Assembly: GCA_025517485.1 (NCBI GenBank)
Contig: JAOPKB010000025.1
Location: 1 to 40,187 of the forward strand
Length of the DNA: 40,187 bases
Source of the DNA: Natronoglomus mannanivorans
GTDB lineage: Archaea > Halobacteriota > Halobacteria > Halobacteriales > Natrialbaceae
Direction of reading: 5' to 3'
Under the pieces are notes generated by a model that saw only the letters and a program-made list of their open reading frames with translations, was not told the DNA's origin and searched no databases. Shown piece after piece: positions 1 to 8,478 of the stretch; the stretch's first letter is position 1, and every line of letters begins with the position of its first letter. The position numbers and the translations under genes are program-made.

Positions 1-2
1 CC

Positions 3-98
3 GACCTCGCGAACGCCGTGTTGTGGCTGGGGAGCGACAAGGCGCAGTACGTCGTCGGGACGATCGTTCGCGTCAGCGGCGGTGGGAATTTGCAGTGA
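3..98 (+). CDS. SDR family oxidoreductase, C-terminal end (partial)
   Basis: Only the last 31 codons are inside the window; the gene starts upstream. The readable tail contains AVLWLGSDKAQYVVGT and ends SGGGNLQ. This is the C-terminal signature of classical short-chain dehydrogenases, where the usual pattern is a WLxSD stretch followed by a VTGxxxxVDGG-like end. An NAD(P)-dependent oxidoreductase is inferred, but the substrate cannot be read. It lies 108 bp upstream of the aldo/keto reductase on the same strand. That gene has its own TATA box, so co-transcription is not required. Confidence 0.75.
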   Translation, partial: DLANAVLWLGSDKAQYVVGTIVRVSGGGNLQ

Positions 99-173
99 CC
101 GACGGTGCGGGTGGGCGTCTCGGCGACTACGCGTCTCGGCGACGACCGTCGGTCGCTCCGTCGTCGAACCACA

Positions 174-180
174 CAATTAA
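174..180 (+). promoter_or_regulatory. TATA box of the aldo/keto reductase gene
   Basis: The AT-rich heptamer AATTAAG stands out from GC-rich surroundings and lies 27-33 nt upstream of the ATG at 207. This is the haloarchaeal spacing for a leaderless or nearly leaderless transcript, and there is no Shine-Dalgarno sequence before the ATG. Confidence 0.5.
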
Positions 181-206
181 GGCCGGAGCCGTCAAGAGTG
201 CAGGCG

Positions 207-1178
207 ATGGAGTACACGAAACTCGGTTCGACCGGTACCGACGTCTCCCAGCTTTGTTTCGGAACGTGGCGCTTCGCGAAGGAGAGCGACGGGGTCGTCG
301 AAACGGACCGCGAGGAGGCACACGAACTGCTAGACGCCGCCTGGGAGAACGGAATCAATTTCATCGACACCGCCAACGTGTACGGTGATCCCAGCGGCAC
401 GAGCGAGGAGTGGATTGGAGAGTGGCTCGCCGATCGCGACCGGGAGGAGTTCGTCGTCGCCTCGAAGGTCTACGGCGACATGGGCGACGGACCGAACGAG
501 GGCGGTCTGAGCCGGAAACATATTCGCTCGCAGATCGACGGCACGCTCGAGCGACTCGGGACGGACTACCTCGACGTCTACTACATTCACCGCTGGGACG
601 ACGAGACGCCGATCGAAGAGACGCTCTCGACGCTGGACGGGCTGGTCAGGGAGGGCAAGGTCAACCACCTCGGCGCCAGCATGACCTTCGCCTGGCAGTT
701 GACCAAAGCGCTGTGGACCAGCGACGTCAACGGCTGGGAGCGATTCGAGGTCACCCAGCCCCGGTACAACGCCGCGTTCAGAGGAGCGAGCGACATGTAC
801 GAGATCGACGTCGGCGCGTACGTCGACGTCTGCGCCGATCAGGACCTCGCCGTCTGCCCGTACTCGCCCCTCGAGGGCGGATTCCTCACCGGCAAGTACG
901 AGCGAGACGCGTCGGCACCCGACGGCTCACGGGGTGACCTCCAGTCGTGGGAGGAGTTCTCGGACCAGCAGTGGGACGTCCTCGAGGCGATCACGGCCGT
1001 CGCCGACGAGGTCGACGCGATGCCCGCACAGGTCTCCCTTCGCTGGTTGATGGAACGTGAGTTTTCCTGCGTTCCGATCGTCGGTGCACGGACCGTCGAA
1101 CAGCTCGAAGAGAACGCGGCCGCCGCCGACGTGTCCCTGTCCGCAGACCAGCTCGAGCGGATCGACGAGGCGTACTGA
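207..1178 (+). CDS. Aldo/keto reductase
   Basis: This is a 323-aa member of the aldo/keto reductase superfamily, a cytoplasmic NAD(P)H-dependent (beta/alpha)8 barrel enzyme acting on carbonyl or sugar-like substrates. The catalytic tetrad is visible: D54 and Y59 in NFIDTANVYG, K87 in VVASKVYG, and H128 in VYYIHRW. The N-terminus MEYTKLGSTGTDVSQLCFGT is the canonical AKR start, so the ATG at 207 was chosen; an upstream in-frame extension to 105 is low-quality Arg-rich sequence. Length fits the YajO/Tas-like subgroup. The neighbouring GH95 and DUF4965 genes suggest a role in sugar metabolism, but this is inference. The exact substrate is unknown. Confidence 0.9.
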   Translation: MEYTKLGSTGTDVSQLCFGTWRFAKESDGVVETDREEAHELLDAAWENGINFIDTANVYGDPSGTSEEWIGEWLADRDREEFVVASKVYGDMGDGPNEGGLSRKHIRSQIDGTLERLGTDYLDVYYIHRWDDETPIEETLSTLDGLVREGKVNHLGASMTFAWQLTKALWTSDVNGWERFEVTQPRYNAAFRGASDMYEIDVGAYVDVCADQDLAVCPYSPLEGGFLTGKYERDASAPDGSRGDLQSWEEFSDQQWDVLEAITAVADEVDAMPAQVSLRWLMEREFSCVPIVGARTVEQLEENAAAADVSLSADQLERIDEAY

Positions 1179-1285
1179 GTCGGGGGTCTCCCTCGAGAGT
1201 CGGTCCGTCTCGACCTCTTCGGAGCAAGAGCGTGCTCGTCGTCACTAACAAAGGTAATTTGTAGTATGCTCTCTAACCGCATGCC

Positions 1286-3619
1286 ATGTGCCCAATGCCG
1301 CCATCAGGCGGAGAGACGACGCTGTGGTACCGAGAACCGGCATCCGAACAGCTGGAGTCGCTCCCGCTCGGGAACGGACGGCTCGGTATGATGACAACCG
1401 GCGATCCGGAGTGCGAACGGATCGTATTCAACGAGGAGACGCTGTGGGGCGGGGACGACTCGCCCCGACAGCGACCGGGAGCCGACCACGTCGACCGTAT
1501 CCGCGAGTTGTTGTTCGACGGACGCCACGGCGACGCCCAGCGACTGGCCGACGAGCAGCTCATGGGCGACCCGATCAAACTTCGCCCCTACCAGACGTTC
1601 GGAACGCTGGAGCTCGCACTCGGCCACGACGACGTCACGGGATTCTGTCGAGAACTCGATCTGTCGACCGCAATCGCGACGGCTCGCCACGAGGTGGATG
1701 GAACGGAAATCAGACGGGAGGCGTTCGTCTCGGCTCCCGACGACGTCGCCGTAGTATATGTTGAATCTGACAGTTCATCTGAGCTGTCGGCTACCGTATC
1801 ACTCGGTCGCGAACGGGACGCTCGAGCGACCGCTGTCGAGGATACGCTCCTCCTTCGGGGTCAGATAGTCGACCTTCCACGGACCGGCGACAGGTTCGGA
1901 GACGGAGACACCGGCGGTTGGGGACTCCGCTTCGAGGCACGCGCACGCGTCGAAGTCGTCGGGGAGGACGCCACGCTGGAGGAACAGGAGGATACGCTCC
2001 GCATCGAAGACGCCGACGCGTTCGTGGTGCGACTCGCGGCGGCGACCGACTACGACGAGGACGATCCGTCGGCCGCCTGCGAGGCGACGCTCGAGGCGAC
2101 GACCGGCTCGTACGAAACGCTCCGCGAGCGCCACGTCGACGACCACCGCGAGCGGTTCGAGCGCGTCCGACTGGATCTCGGTGCCCCAATCGAGAAGCCG
2201 ACCGACGAACGTCGCCGTGCCGTCGCGAACGGCGCCGACGACCCCCATCTGGAAGCGCTGTACTTCCAGTACGGCCGGTACTTACTGCTCGGGAGTTCCC
2301 GACCCGGCTGTCTGCCCGCAAACCTCCAGGGGATCTGGAACTGGGAGTTCGAACCGTCGTGGAACTCCGGGTACACGACGAACATCAACCTCGAGATGAA
2401 CTACTGGCCGGCTCACGTCTGCAATCTGGCCGAGTGCGCCCGTCCGCTCGTCGAGTTCACCGACTCGCTTCGGCCGGACGGGCGCCGCACCGCCGAAGCG
2501 CACTACGATTGCAGCGGATGGGTGCTCCACCACAATACCGACCTGTGGCGCAATACGGTTCCGGTCGACGGCGCCGCGTGGGGACTGTGGCCGATGGGTG
2601 CCGCGTGGTTGTGTCGGTTGCTCTGGGACCGCTACGAGTTCACTCGAGACGAGGCGTACCTCGCCGAGGTCTATCCCGTGCTCACCGAGGCGGCGGAGTT
2701 CGTGCTGGAGTACCTCGTCGAGGACGAAGACGGAAATCTCGTCACCGTACCCTCGAACTCGCCGGAGAACGAGTACGTCGCACCCGACGGTTCGGCGGTC
2801 ACGATCGCCATCGCACCGACGATGGACGTCCAGCTCGTCTCGGACCTCTTCGAACACGTTCTCGAGGCGGCGTCGCTGCTGGACCGAGACCCCGAGTTCG
2901 CGGCCGAACTCGAGACGGCCCTCGACCGACTCCCGCCGATGCAAATCGGCGAACACGGCCAACTTCAGGAGTGGCGCCGCGACTACGAGGAGGTCGATCC
3001 GGGCCACCGTCACATCTCGCATCTGTACGGGTTTCATCCGAGCGATCGAATCACTCGTCGAGAGACCCCTGAACTGACCGACGCGGTCCGAGTGTCTCTC
3101 GAACGCCGCCTCGAGAACGGCGGCGGACACACCGGCTGGAGCCGCGCGTGGTTGATCTCACAGTTCGCTCGCCTCGCGGACGCCGAGGAGGCACACCGGC
3201 ATCTCCGACAATTGCTGGCCGACTCGACCGCCGAGAACCTGTTCGACCTCCATCCGCCGTTTCAGATCGACGGTAATTTCGGCGGGACTGCAGGGATCGC
3301 GGAGATGCTCCTGCAGAGTCACGCGGGCGAGATCGTCCCGCTCCCTGCGCTCCCGGACGCGTGGACGGACGGATCGGTGTCCGGGTTGCGGGCTCGCGGC
3401 GGCTTCGAGGTCGATCTCTCGTGGCGTGACGGCGACCTCGAGGAGATGACGATCGACTCGATCGCCGGTGAACCGTGTCGCATCAGGGTCGAAGAACCGG
3501 TCGACGTGTCCCTGAACGGTGACCGGATCGATACTGATCGGGACGACTCGGATGTCGTTGCGGTCGACACCGAGAGCGGAGACACCATTCGTCTTCGACT
3601 GCGAGGTGGAACCGAATGA
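1286..3619 (+). CDS. Glycoside hydrolase family 95 protein (alpha-L-fucosidase type)
   Basis: The 777-aa protein carries the full GH95 pattern. Near the N-terminus it has LPLGNGRLG and NEETLWGG. In the catalytic (alpha/alpha)6 region it has YTTNINLEMNYWPAHVCNLA, HHNTDLWRNTVPVDGAAWG, PSNSPENEY, GHRHISHLYGFHP, GHTGWSRAW and QIDGNFGGTAGIAEML. It ends in a C-terminal beta domain. GH95 enzymes are mostly inverting alpha-1,2-L-fucosidases, with some alpha-L-galactosidases, so the exact sugar is uncertain. There is no signal peptide, so an intracellular enzyme acting on imported oligosaccharide is likely. The start could be the ATG at 1286 or at 1295. It is convergent with the DUF4965 gene, from which it is separated by a transposase relic. 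Confidence 0.88.
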   Translation: MCPMPPSGGETTLWYREPASEQLESLPLGNGRLGMMTTGDPECERIVFNEETLWGGDDSPRQRPGADHVDRIRELLFDGRHGDAQRLADEQLMGDPIKLRPYQTFGTLELALGHDDVTGFCRELDLSTAIATARHEVDGTEIRREAFVSAPDDVAVVYVESDSSSELSATVSLGRERDARATAVEDTLLLRGQIVDLPRTGDRFGDGDTGGWGLRFEARARVEVVGEDATLEEQEDTLRIEDADAFVVRLAAATDYDEDDPSAACEATLEATTGSYETLRERHVDDHRERFERVRLDLGAPIEKPTDERRRAVANGADDPHLEALYFQYGRYLLLGSSRPGCLPANLQGIWNWEFEPSWNSGYTTNINLEMNYWPAHVCNLAECARPLVEFTDSLRPDGRRTAEAHYDCSGWVLHHNTDLWRNTVPVDGAAWGLWPMGAAWLCRLLWDRYEFTRDEAYLAEVYPVLTEAAEFVLEYLVEDEDGNLVTVPSNSPENEYVAPDGSAVTIAIAPTMDVQLVSDLFEHVLEAASLLDRDPEFAAELETALDRLPPMQIGEHGQLQEWRRDYEEVDPGHRHISHLYGFHPSDRITRRETPELTDAVRVSLERRLENGGGHTGWSRAWLISQFARLADAEEAHRHLRQLLADSTAENLFDLHPPFQIDGNFGGTAGIAEMLLQSHAGEIVPLPALPDAWTDGSVSGLRARGGFEVDLSWRDGDLEEMTIDSIAGEPCRIRVEEPVDVSLNGDRIDTDRDDSDVVAVDTESGDTIRLRLRGGTE

Positions 3620-3684
3620 CGATACAGTGATCGGATTGATCAGGTCCGAATGGAGTGCCGCGAGAACGGACACTGTGCCAGTCG

Positions 3685-3819
3685 AGACGTAGTCTCCGAC
3701 TCCACCGTACTTTCTTATCGCTTTCGAATATTACTCGAGAATTAGAGAGGTGTGGTGTCGAATGGGGTCGAGTGCCCGTCCACAAGTGGGTTCACAAACG
3801 TGACCGACAGCTGCGGAAG
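3685..3819 (+). pseudogene. IS6-family (ISH14/ISH15-like) transposase N-terminal relic
   Basis: About 45 codons read RRSLRLHRTFLSLSNITREL and continue to VHKWVHKRDRQL. This matches the N-terminal zone of haloarchaeal IS6-type transposases as I remember it: a RLHxxGLSLSNTVxxLExFGV stretch followed by a VHNWVHK motif. The DDE catalytic core that should follow is absent. The reading frame runs into Arg/Ser-rich sequence and stops, and no terminal inverted repeats are evident. It is therefore a small immobile remnant lying between two convergent carbohydrate genes. It may mark how these genes were brought together. Confidence 0.6.
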
Positions 3820-3839
3820 GCGAGTGCCTCGAGGTCGTT

Positions 3840-3937
3840 CGGAAGGTCCTCGAGCTTCCGTGACTGAGCGGAACAACGCTCCGCGAGGTCCGCGAGACCA
3901 TCGGTCTCGCTCGACGACGAGAGAGCAAGCTCTCTCG
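3840..3937. repeat. Cluster of four consecutive hairpins in the intergenic region
   Basis: Four inverted repeats follow one another: CGGAAG/CTTCCG (3840-3845 with 3855-3860), GAGCG/CGCTC (3866-3870 with 3877-3881), GCGAGACC/GGTCTCGC (3892-3899 with 3903-3910) and CGAGAGAGC/GCTCTCTCG (3918-3926 with 3929-3937). The last two have 8-9 perfect pairs and loops of 2-3 nt. They lie in the gap between two convergent genes, directly after the IS6 relic. A bidirectional transcription terminator or a mobile-element end are the two readings; neither is proven. The rest of the gap (3938-4084) shows no gene. Confidence 0.55.
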
Positions 3938-4084
3938 AATTACTTGCCCTCGAGGCGGTTCGCTCGACTAAGATTTCGGCTCACCGACTCCTGTGCAGTC
4001 GTCTCACGACCTCACCGGCTGCCAAGATGGCATCGAGTCGCGACCTTATCGGGCACGAATTCGAGAACGAACTAATCAGATCGG

Positions 4085-6118
4085 TCAGTCGTCGTTGTAC
4101 ATCGAGGAGAAGTCTTCAGCATCCAACAGCGGGAGATACACGCCGCCGACGACGGAGCGGTGCTGGAAGTTCTGTTGTGTCGCGTCCACCGTGTCGTACC
4201 AGTCCGAAACGGGAACGCGATCGGGTGTGTCGTCCAGATACGCACGGATCGCCTCGAAGAACGCATCGGTCTCAGACTGGTCGGACGCCAGCGTCGCAGC
4301 CCACACTTCCCAGTCCAGTTTCGTGTAGGACTCCCGACTGTCGAGCGGGACTCCGTACGTGGTCAGTCGATCCACGTACTGGCGAACCTCGGCATTGCAG
4401 ACCGACTCCTCGAACAGCCCCAGGTCGAACAACTGATCCCAGACGAGGTTGTACTTCAGACTCCACGTTCCGGGACGGTCGAAGGCGAGACGATAGTGGT
4501 CCCCATCGGCTGCGTCCCGTTCCCACTCGGCGGCCAACCGACGGGCGATGTCGAGGTGCGTCTCGGCCTGCACTGGTTCGTCTCGAAGCTGACACAGGAG
4601 CCCATAACTCGCGATGGCGAAAATCGCTTTCAGCGAAAGGTTCGCGTTGTGAGAGAGGTGGCCCGCGAAATCGTCCGTACACAGCTGTTCACCGGGGTCG
4701 TAGCCGTGTTCGACGAGGTACTCCACCCACCGAGTGAGCTGGTCCCAGTGGGCAGACGCGAACGACGTGTCGTTCTCGAGGAGCGACACGGCAGCGGTGA
4801 CGAGCAGCATATTCCCGCACTCTTCGATCGGCATCTGACTGTCGTAATCGAACCCGTCCGTGTCGGTATCGCGCCCGTACACCTGTCCGTTGGCCTTCGG
4901 GTAGGTACCGACGTCGTGGGGGGCGAACTCGTATGGCCACTCGTCGGTCGCTGCATACCTGAACACCGGTCGAAGCATCCCTTTCACGAGTTCGGAATTG
5001 AACCGGTAGAACAACGGTGCCGAGGGATAGGTTACGTCGACGGTAGCGACACAACCGTTGCTGAAACATTCCTTCGAGAAAAATAGAACCTCACCCTCGT
5101 ATTCGACGAGAGTGTGTGCTGCGATCGCCTGGCGATAGACGACGGTCGCGAGCGCGGCGAACGCTTTGCCACCGCGAGCGCGACACTCACGCTCGAGGCG
5201 TTCGTCGAACGCCAGACACCGGTCGCGAACCTCACTGTAAGATGAAAGGGCACTCTCGAGCATGTCCGCTGGCCCGTCACCGTTTCGACGCCAGTACGGA
5301 TCGAGTTGGTCGCCGAAGTACTCGATCGCCTTCCGTTCGTCGTACGCGATGGTGATCGCGGCCGACCGATCGGTATTCGGTTCGACGTCGAGGTCGAACG
5401 TACACGCCAGTTGCTGGGGCTCCGAACCGACCGCCTGAGGGGCGTTGTCCGCGTCGCGGTCGGGAAAGCTGCCGTCCGCCCGAAACTGAGCGCGGAGGTT
5501 GTGACCGATAGCGGTGGTGGAGTCGACGGTCGTCGGTGGGACGAGATAGAGATGCCCCCAATCGATACGTACGTCGTCACCCGCACGTCCGAGGACGTCC
5601 TGTTCGACCGTCCCGATTCGAAGGGCTTCCAAGGTTTCACCCGTGGGCGTTGTGACGTCCGTTCGGCCCCACGTCACCTCTTGATCTGGGGAGTCTACGC
5701 ACCACTCTCCAGTGACGTCGACGTAGACCCCGACGTCGTGTCTGCGACCGTCGATCGATCGGGTCGTAACGGTCAGGTAACTCGCCGGACGCGAGAGAAC
5801 CTCGAGATCGGCGAGCAAGAGCGGTGACGTGAAACTGACCACGAGTTCGACGCCGTCAGCTTCGAATGTGTACTCTGACGTCGTCGGACGGACGTCGAGA
5901 TCGGTCTGTTCGATGACTGGCAGTTCCGCTTCAGCGGACGGGTCACAGCCGGCGAACCGATAGCGCGTTCCGTCGATCGAAACGAACCCGAGCATGCTGT
6001 TGGTGGTTCCCGTCCAGTGTACGGTCTCGCTTCCGTGCAGTTCGTCGGTCGGTGACCAGACACTGAAGTAGGGGTGGTGGGTGACTAACGGTACCGCGGG
6101 ACACGTGCTGGTCGACAT
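4085..6118 (-). CDS. DUF4965/glutaminase-A-like family protein
   Basis: The 677-aa product has the complete family pattern. It begins PAVPLVTHHPYFSVWSPTDE and has an HWTG motif and a DUF5127-type beta domain. The helical core (DUF4965/DUF1793) carries FFSKECFSNGCVATVDVTYP, FAPHDVGTYPKANGQVYG, MPIEECGNMLL, CTDDFAGHLSHNANLSLKAI, GDHYRLAFDRPGTWSLKYNL and RSVVGGVY. Fungal relatives include glutaminase GtaA, while many bacterial members sit in glycan-utilisation loci, so the reaction cannot be fixed from sequence. Most relatives are secreted, but no signal peptide is seen here. Placement opposite GH95 suggests a role in carbohydrate or glycoconjugate breakdown (inference). Confidence 0.85.
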   Translation of the reverse strand: MSTSTCPAVPLVTHHPYFSVWSPTDELHGSETVHWTGTTNSMLGFVSIDGTRYRFAGCDPSAEAELPVIEQTDLDVRPTTSEYTFEADGVELVVSFTSPLLLADLEVLSRPASYLTVTTRSIDGRRHDVGVYVDVTGEWCVDSPDQEVTWGRTDVTTPTGETLEALRIGTVEQDVLGRAGDDVRIDWGHLYLVPPTTVDSTTAIGHNLRAQFRADGSFPDRDADNAPQAVGSEPQQLACTFDLDVEPNTDRSAAITIAYDERKAIEYFGDQLDPYWRRNGDGPADMLESALSSYSEVRDRCLAFDERLERECRARGGKAFAALATVVYRQAIAAHTLVEYEGEVLFFSKECFSNGCVATVDVTYPSAPLFYRFNSELVKGMLRPVFRYAATDEWPYEFAPHDVGTYPKANGQVYGRDTDTDGFDYDSQMPIEECGNMLLVTAAVSLLENDTSFASAHWDQLTRWVEYLVEHGYDPGEQLCTDDFAGHLSHNANLSLKAIFAIASYGLLCQLRDEPVQAETHLDIARRLAAEWERDAADGDHYRLAFDRPGTWSLKYNLVWDQLFDLGLFEESVCNAEVRQYVDRLTTYGVPLDSRESYTKLDWEVWAATLASDQSETDAFFEAIRAYLDDTPDRVPVSDWYDTVDATQQNFQHRSVVGGVYLPLLDAEDFSSMYNDD

Positions 6119-6457
6119 TGATGAACCTCACTGCCTGATTTGAGGATTGATAACATAGATCTTGGCATGAGGGCAGAACCATCGTCGGGGAGAGAAGCTG
6201 CGATATCGGTCGATCATCGTCCTGAATACCCAAATCGACTGAGCGTGAGAATCGGATATCGCCGGCCGGTGAGCAACGTAACAGAGCACGCGAGAGACGC
6301 GAACGGATACACCAGCGAACCGTCTTCGGACGCTGTCGAGGAAGACATCGCGACGGTCGACGACGTAGAACCGCAGCGGCTCTGTCTCCCCTTCAAAAAG
6401 GTGCACCAGCACGTGACTGATCGTGGGCCAATTCGAACGGGGTCGTCAACGGGTCGG
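6119..6457. other. Intergenic region without a supported gene
   Basis: Open frames on both strands are Arg/Ser/Thr-rich and lack the acidic composition of real genes here. The region should contain the promoter of the minus-strand DUF4965 gene; an AT-rich stretch at about 6141-6158 is the likely core, but no clean TATA box is evident. Confidence 0.4.
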
Positions 6458-6694
6458 TCAGGACTGGACCTGAACGATACGTGTCGAGCCAGTTCGAGGA
6501 TCGATGTGGACGCGCCAAGACCCCTCCGTACTCGTAGCAGGGACGATCCAGGTTCCACGAGTCTGGTGCGGTGTCGTCGTCACGATCGACGTGCATCCGG
6601 CGTCCGCCAACGCATCGTAGGCGGCCACACCGGCTGCTTCTTTGGTCGTAACGCGGTTCTCCGCTGCCGTTCGCTCGGTGTGTTTTCCAGTCAT
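6458..6694 (-). CDS. Small protein of unknown function downstream of fixX
   Basis: The 78-aa product begins MTGKHTERTAAENRVTTKEA and contains AAYDALADAGC, a TRGTWIVP stretch and a basic, beta-rich C-terminus (WRVHIDPRTGSTRIV). I recognise no family; the end resembles a small beta-sheet module and the start an amphipathic helix. It lies 103 bp after fixX on the same strand and appears to have its own promoter. A TATA-like ATATAC at 6729-6734 is 35 nt upstream, preceded by a copy of the RTTCCC-N7-GGGAAY repeat at 6745-6763. Sharing this site with fixA suggests it belongs to the same regulon. Codon use is like that of the neighbours. One Cys is present. Confidence 0.55.
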   Translation of the reverse strand: MTGKHTERTAAENRVTTKEAAGVAAYDALADAGCTSIVTTTPHQTRGTWIVPATSTEGSWRVHIDPRTGSTRIVQVQS

Positions 6695-6744
6695 GGGTGC
6701 TCTACCTACGTATTCGTGTTTCACACACATATACTGAAGAGCCG

Positions 6745-6763
6745 ATTCTTGTCTGGTGGGAAC
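6745..6763. promoter_or_regulatory. Degenerate copy of the RTTCCC-N7-GGGAAY operator
   Basis: The sequence is ATTCTT-gtctggt-GGGAAC, with two mismatches in the left arm. It lies 51 nt upstream of the start of the 78-aa gene and about 11 nt upstream of its TATA-like element. The geometry matches the other copies in the window. Confidence 0.45.
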
Positions 6764-6797
6764 GGTAACACACCGAACGGCCGTTCCCGACCAGCGA

Positions 6798-7112
6798 TCA
6801 GCCGTGTTTGAACGTTACCCCGGCTCCCGTCTCGGGGTACTCCCAGACGACGTTGTCATACGGGCAGGCGAACCGGCAACTCGAGCACTCGAGACAGTTC
6901 TCGTAGGCGATCTGGGGAACGCCGTCTTCGGTCTCGCGCCAGACGTTTGCGGGACAGACCGAAGCGCAGTCGTTAGTATCACACGACGACGCACAAACGT
7001 CCGAAACCTTCACGTCGAGATGTGACTCACCCGGATCGTCGTATTTGACTGTGTACAGTCGATCCTCCATCGAATCGTTCGTTACTGTCGGTATGTCGGG
7101 TTGAACACTCAT
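6798..7112 (-). CDS. fixX: FixX, ferredoxin-like subunit of the FixABCX complex
   Basis: The 104-aa iron-sulfur protein passes electrons within the FixABCX electron-bifurcating complex. It ends in the FixX signature CLECSSCRFACPYDNVVWEY plus GAGVTFKHG, with the cluster ligands C73, C76, C79 and C83. An additional set, C40, C44, C49 and C53 (with CP at 53-54), gives eight cysteines in all, enough for two [4Fe-4S] clusters. It is the last gene of the fixABCX operon: one base separates the fixC stop from its ATG at 7112. No signal peptide is present, so it acts on the cytoplasmic face with FixC. Confidence 0.92.
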   Translation of the reverse strand: MSVQPDIPTVTNDSMEDRLYTVKYDDPGESHLDVKVSDVCASSCDTNDCASVCPANVWRETEDGVPQIAYENCLECSSCRFACPYDNVVWEYPETGAGVTFKHG

Positions 7113-7113
7113 T

Positions 7114-8478
7114 TCAGGTCACCACCTTTCGGTATCGCAAGGCGAGTTTCGCGGCACCCGTCCACCCGCCGAGAGCGTCGAGAACCGTTCGTTTCGCGTT
7201 CTCCGCGTGGGATTCTTTCGGCTGTCGATCCATCCGGAAGTACTCGGTACTCGCATCGGCGAACGCCCGCGGAAGCGCCTCGAAGAGCAGATCGCGGTCG
7301 GCTTCGACGGCTTCCTGCATCCACGCGTACCGTTGCAGGTTCTGGACGACGAACGACTGCTCGAGGTCGGCTGGGTACGCACCGAGTACGTCGGCGTCAC
7401 GTCGACCTCGTTCGGTGGCCGTCGCGATCGCTCTCCCCGCGTGGTAGCCGCTCTCGACGGCCATATTCGTCCCCTCGAGATGGACGCCGTTGTTGAGCAC
7501 GAGTCCCGCCGCGTCGCCGACGATGACCGCGCCGTCGTGGACGAGGTCGGGGATGCTTTCGGCGCCGCCCTCGGGAATGGTCTTCGCACTGTACTCGACG
7601 GTTCTGGCGTCGCGAACCAGCGGGGCGACCGCCGGATGAGTCTTGAACAGGTTCAAGGTCTCCTCTGGGGACTGTTTCTGTGTCGCTGCGTCCTCGAGTC
7701 GGTAGGCGGCACCGACGCTGATCGTATCCGCGTTGGTGTAGATGAACCCACCGCCGAAGGCGTCGCCGACCGCACCCTCACCGAAGTACTGGTAGGCGAC
7801 GCCGGCATCGCCCACCAGCCGGAACCGATCCTCGATGACACCGTCGCGTTCGGGGAACTCGAGGACCTCCTTGACGGCGACTGCGACGTTCTCTCGTGAC
7901 TCCGTGTCCTTGAGATCGGCCCCTTCGCTCACCAGCGAGTTACCCCCCTCGGCGAGGACGACGTATGGCGCGCGAATCGTTCCGTCAGGGCGATCGGTCT
8001 CGACGCCGACGATCTGCGGTCCGTCGCGAACGAGACCGGTCACCGTCGTCTCGGTGACGAGCGTCGCGCCGGCCTCCACGGCCTGCTGGGCGAACCACTC
8101 GTCGAACTCCCCACGAAGGACTGTGTACGAGTCGTTGTGCGGGTCGTGGTTCCACTCGCCCGGTCGGAGGGAGAGTGCCGTCTCGTCGTCGTGGCTCAGC
8201 ATGCTAAATCGCTTCTCGGCGACGTAGCGCTCGAGTGGCGCGCTCTCGAAGTCGACCAGTTCGCGGATCGTCGGCGTGTAGAGGACGCCACCGAAGACGT
8301 TCTTGGCGCCCGGCGAAGAGCCGCGTTCGATCAAGAGGACCTCGAGTCCTCGCTTCGCCATCGTCACCGCAGCGGCGCTTCCGGCGAGCCCGGCGCCGAC
8401 GACGATGACGTCGAAGGCCTCGTCGTAGTTCGGTTCGTGCGTGTCTTGGGTTTGGGTTTCGGTTTCAGTCCCGGTCAT
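7114..8478 (-). CDS. fixC: FixC, ETF:quinone oxidoreductase-type flavoprotein
   Basis: This 454-aa FAD protein is the quinone-reducing subunit of FixABCX. The Rossmann dinucleotide motif GAGLAG lies at residues 28-33 of VIVVGAGLAGSAAAVTMAKR. It is followed by LLIERGSSPGAKNVFGGVLY and later by the second FAD segment VIVGDAAGLVLNNGVHLEG, all typical of FixC and the ETF-QO family. In known complexes the low-potential branch goes to ferredoxin or flavodoxin and the high-potential branch to quinone through FixC. The start overlaps the fixB stop by 4 bases (ATGA). The N-terminus MTGTETETQTQDTHEP is a short acidic haloarchaeal extension. Confidence 0.93.
   Translation of the reverse strand: MTGTETETQTQDTHEPNYDEAFDVIVVGAGLAGSAAAVTMAKRGLEVLLIERGSSPGAKNVFGGVLYTPTIRELVDFESAPLERYVAEKRFSMLSHDDETALSLRPGEWNHDPHNDSYTVLRGEFDEWFAQQAVEAGATLVTETTVTGLVRDGPQIVGVETDRPDGTIRAPYVVLAEGGNSLVSEGADLKDTESRENVAVAVKEVLEFPERDGVIEDRFRLVGDAGVAYQYFGEGAVGDAFGGGFIYTNADTISVGAAYRLEDAATQKQSPEETLNLFKTHPAVAPLVRDARTVEYSAKTIPEGGAESIPDLVHDGAVIVGDAAGLVLNNGVHLEGTNMAVESGYHAGRAIATATERGRRDADVLGAYPADLEQSFVVQNLQRYAWMQEAVEADRDLLFEALPRAFADASTEYFRMDRQPKESHAENAKRTVLDALGGWTGAAKLALRYRKVVT

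Noticed and set aside
6140..6811. Plus-strand frame of 223 codons
   Set aside because: It overlaps the 78-aa minus gene and the operator, is Arg/Ser-rich in its second half, and has no recognisable motif or promoter.
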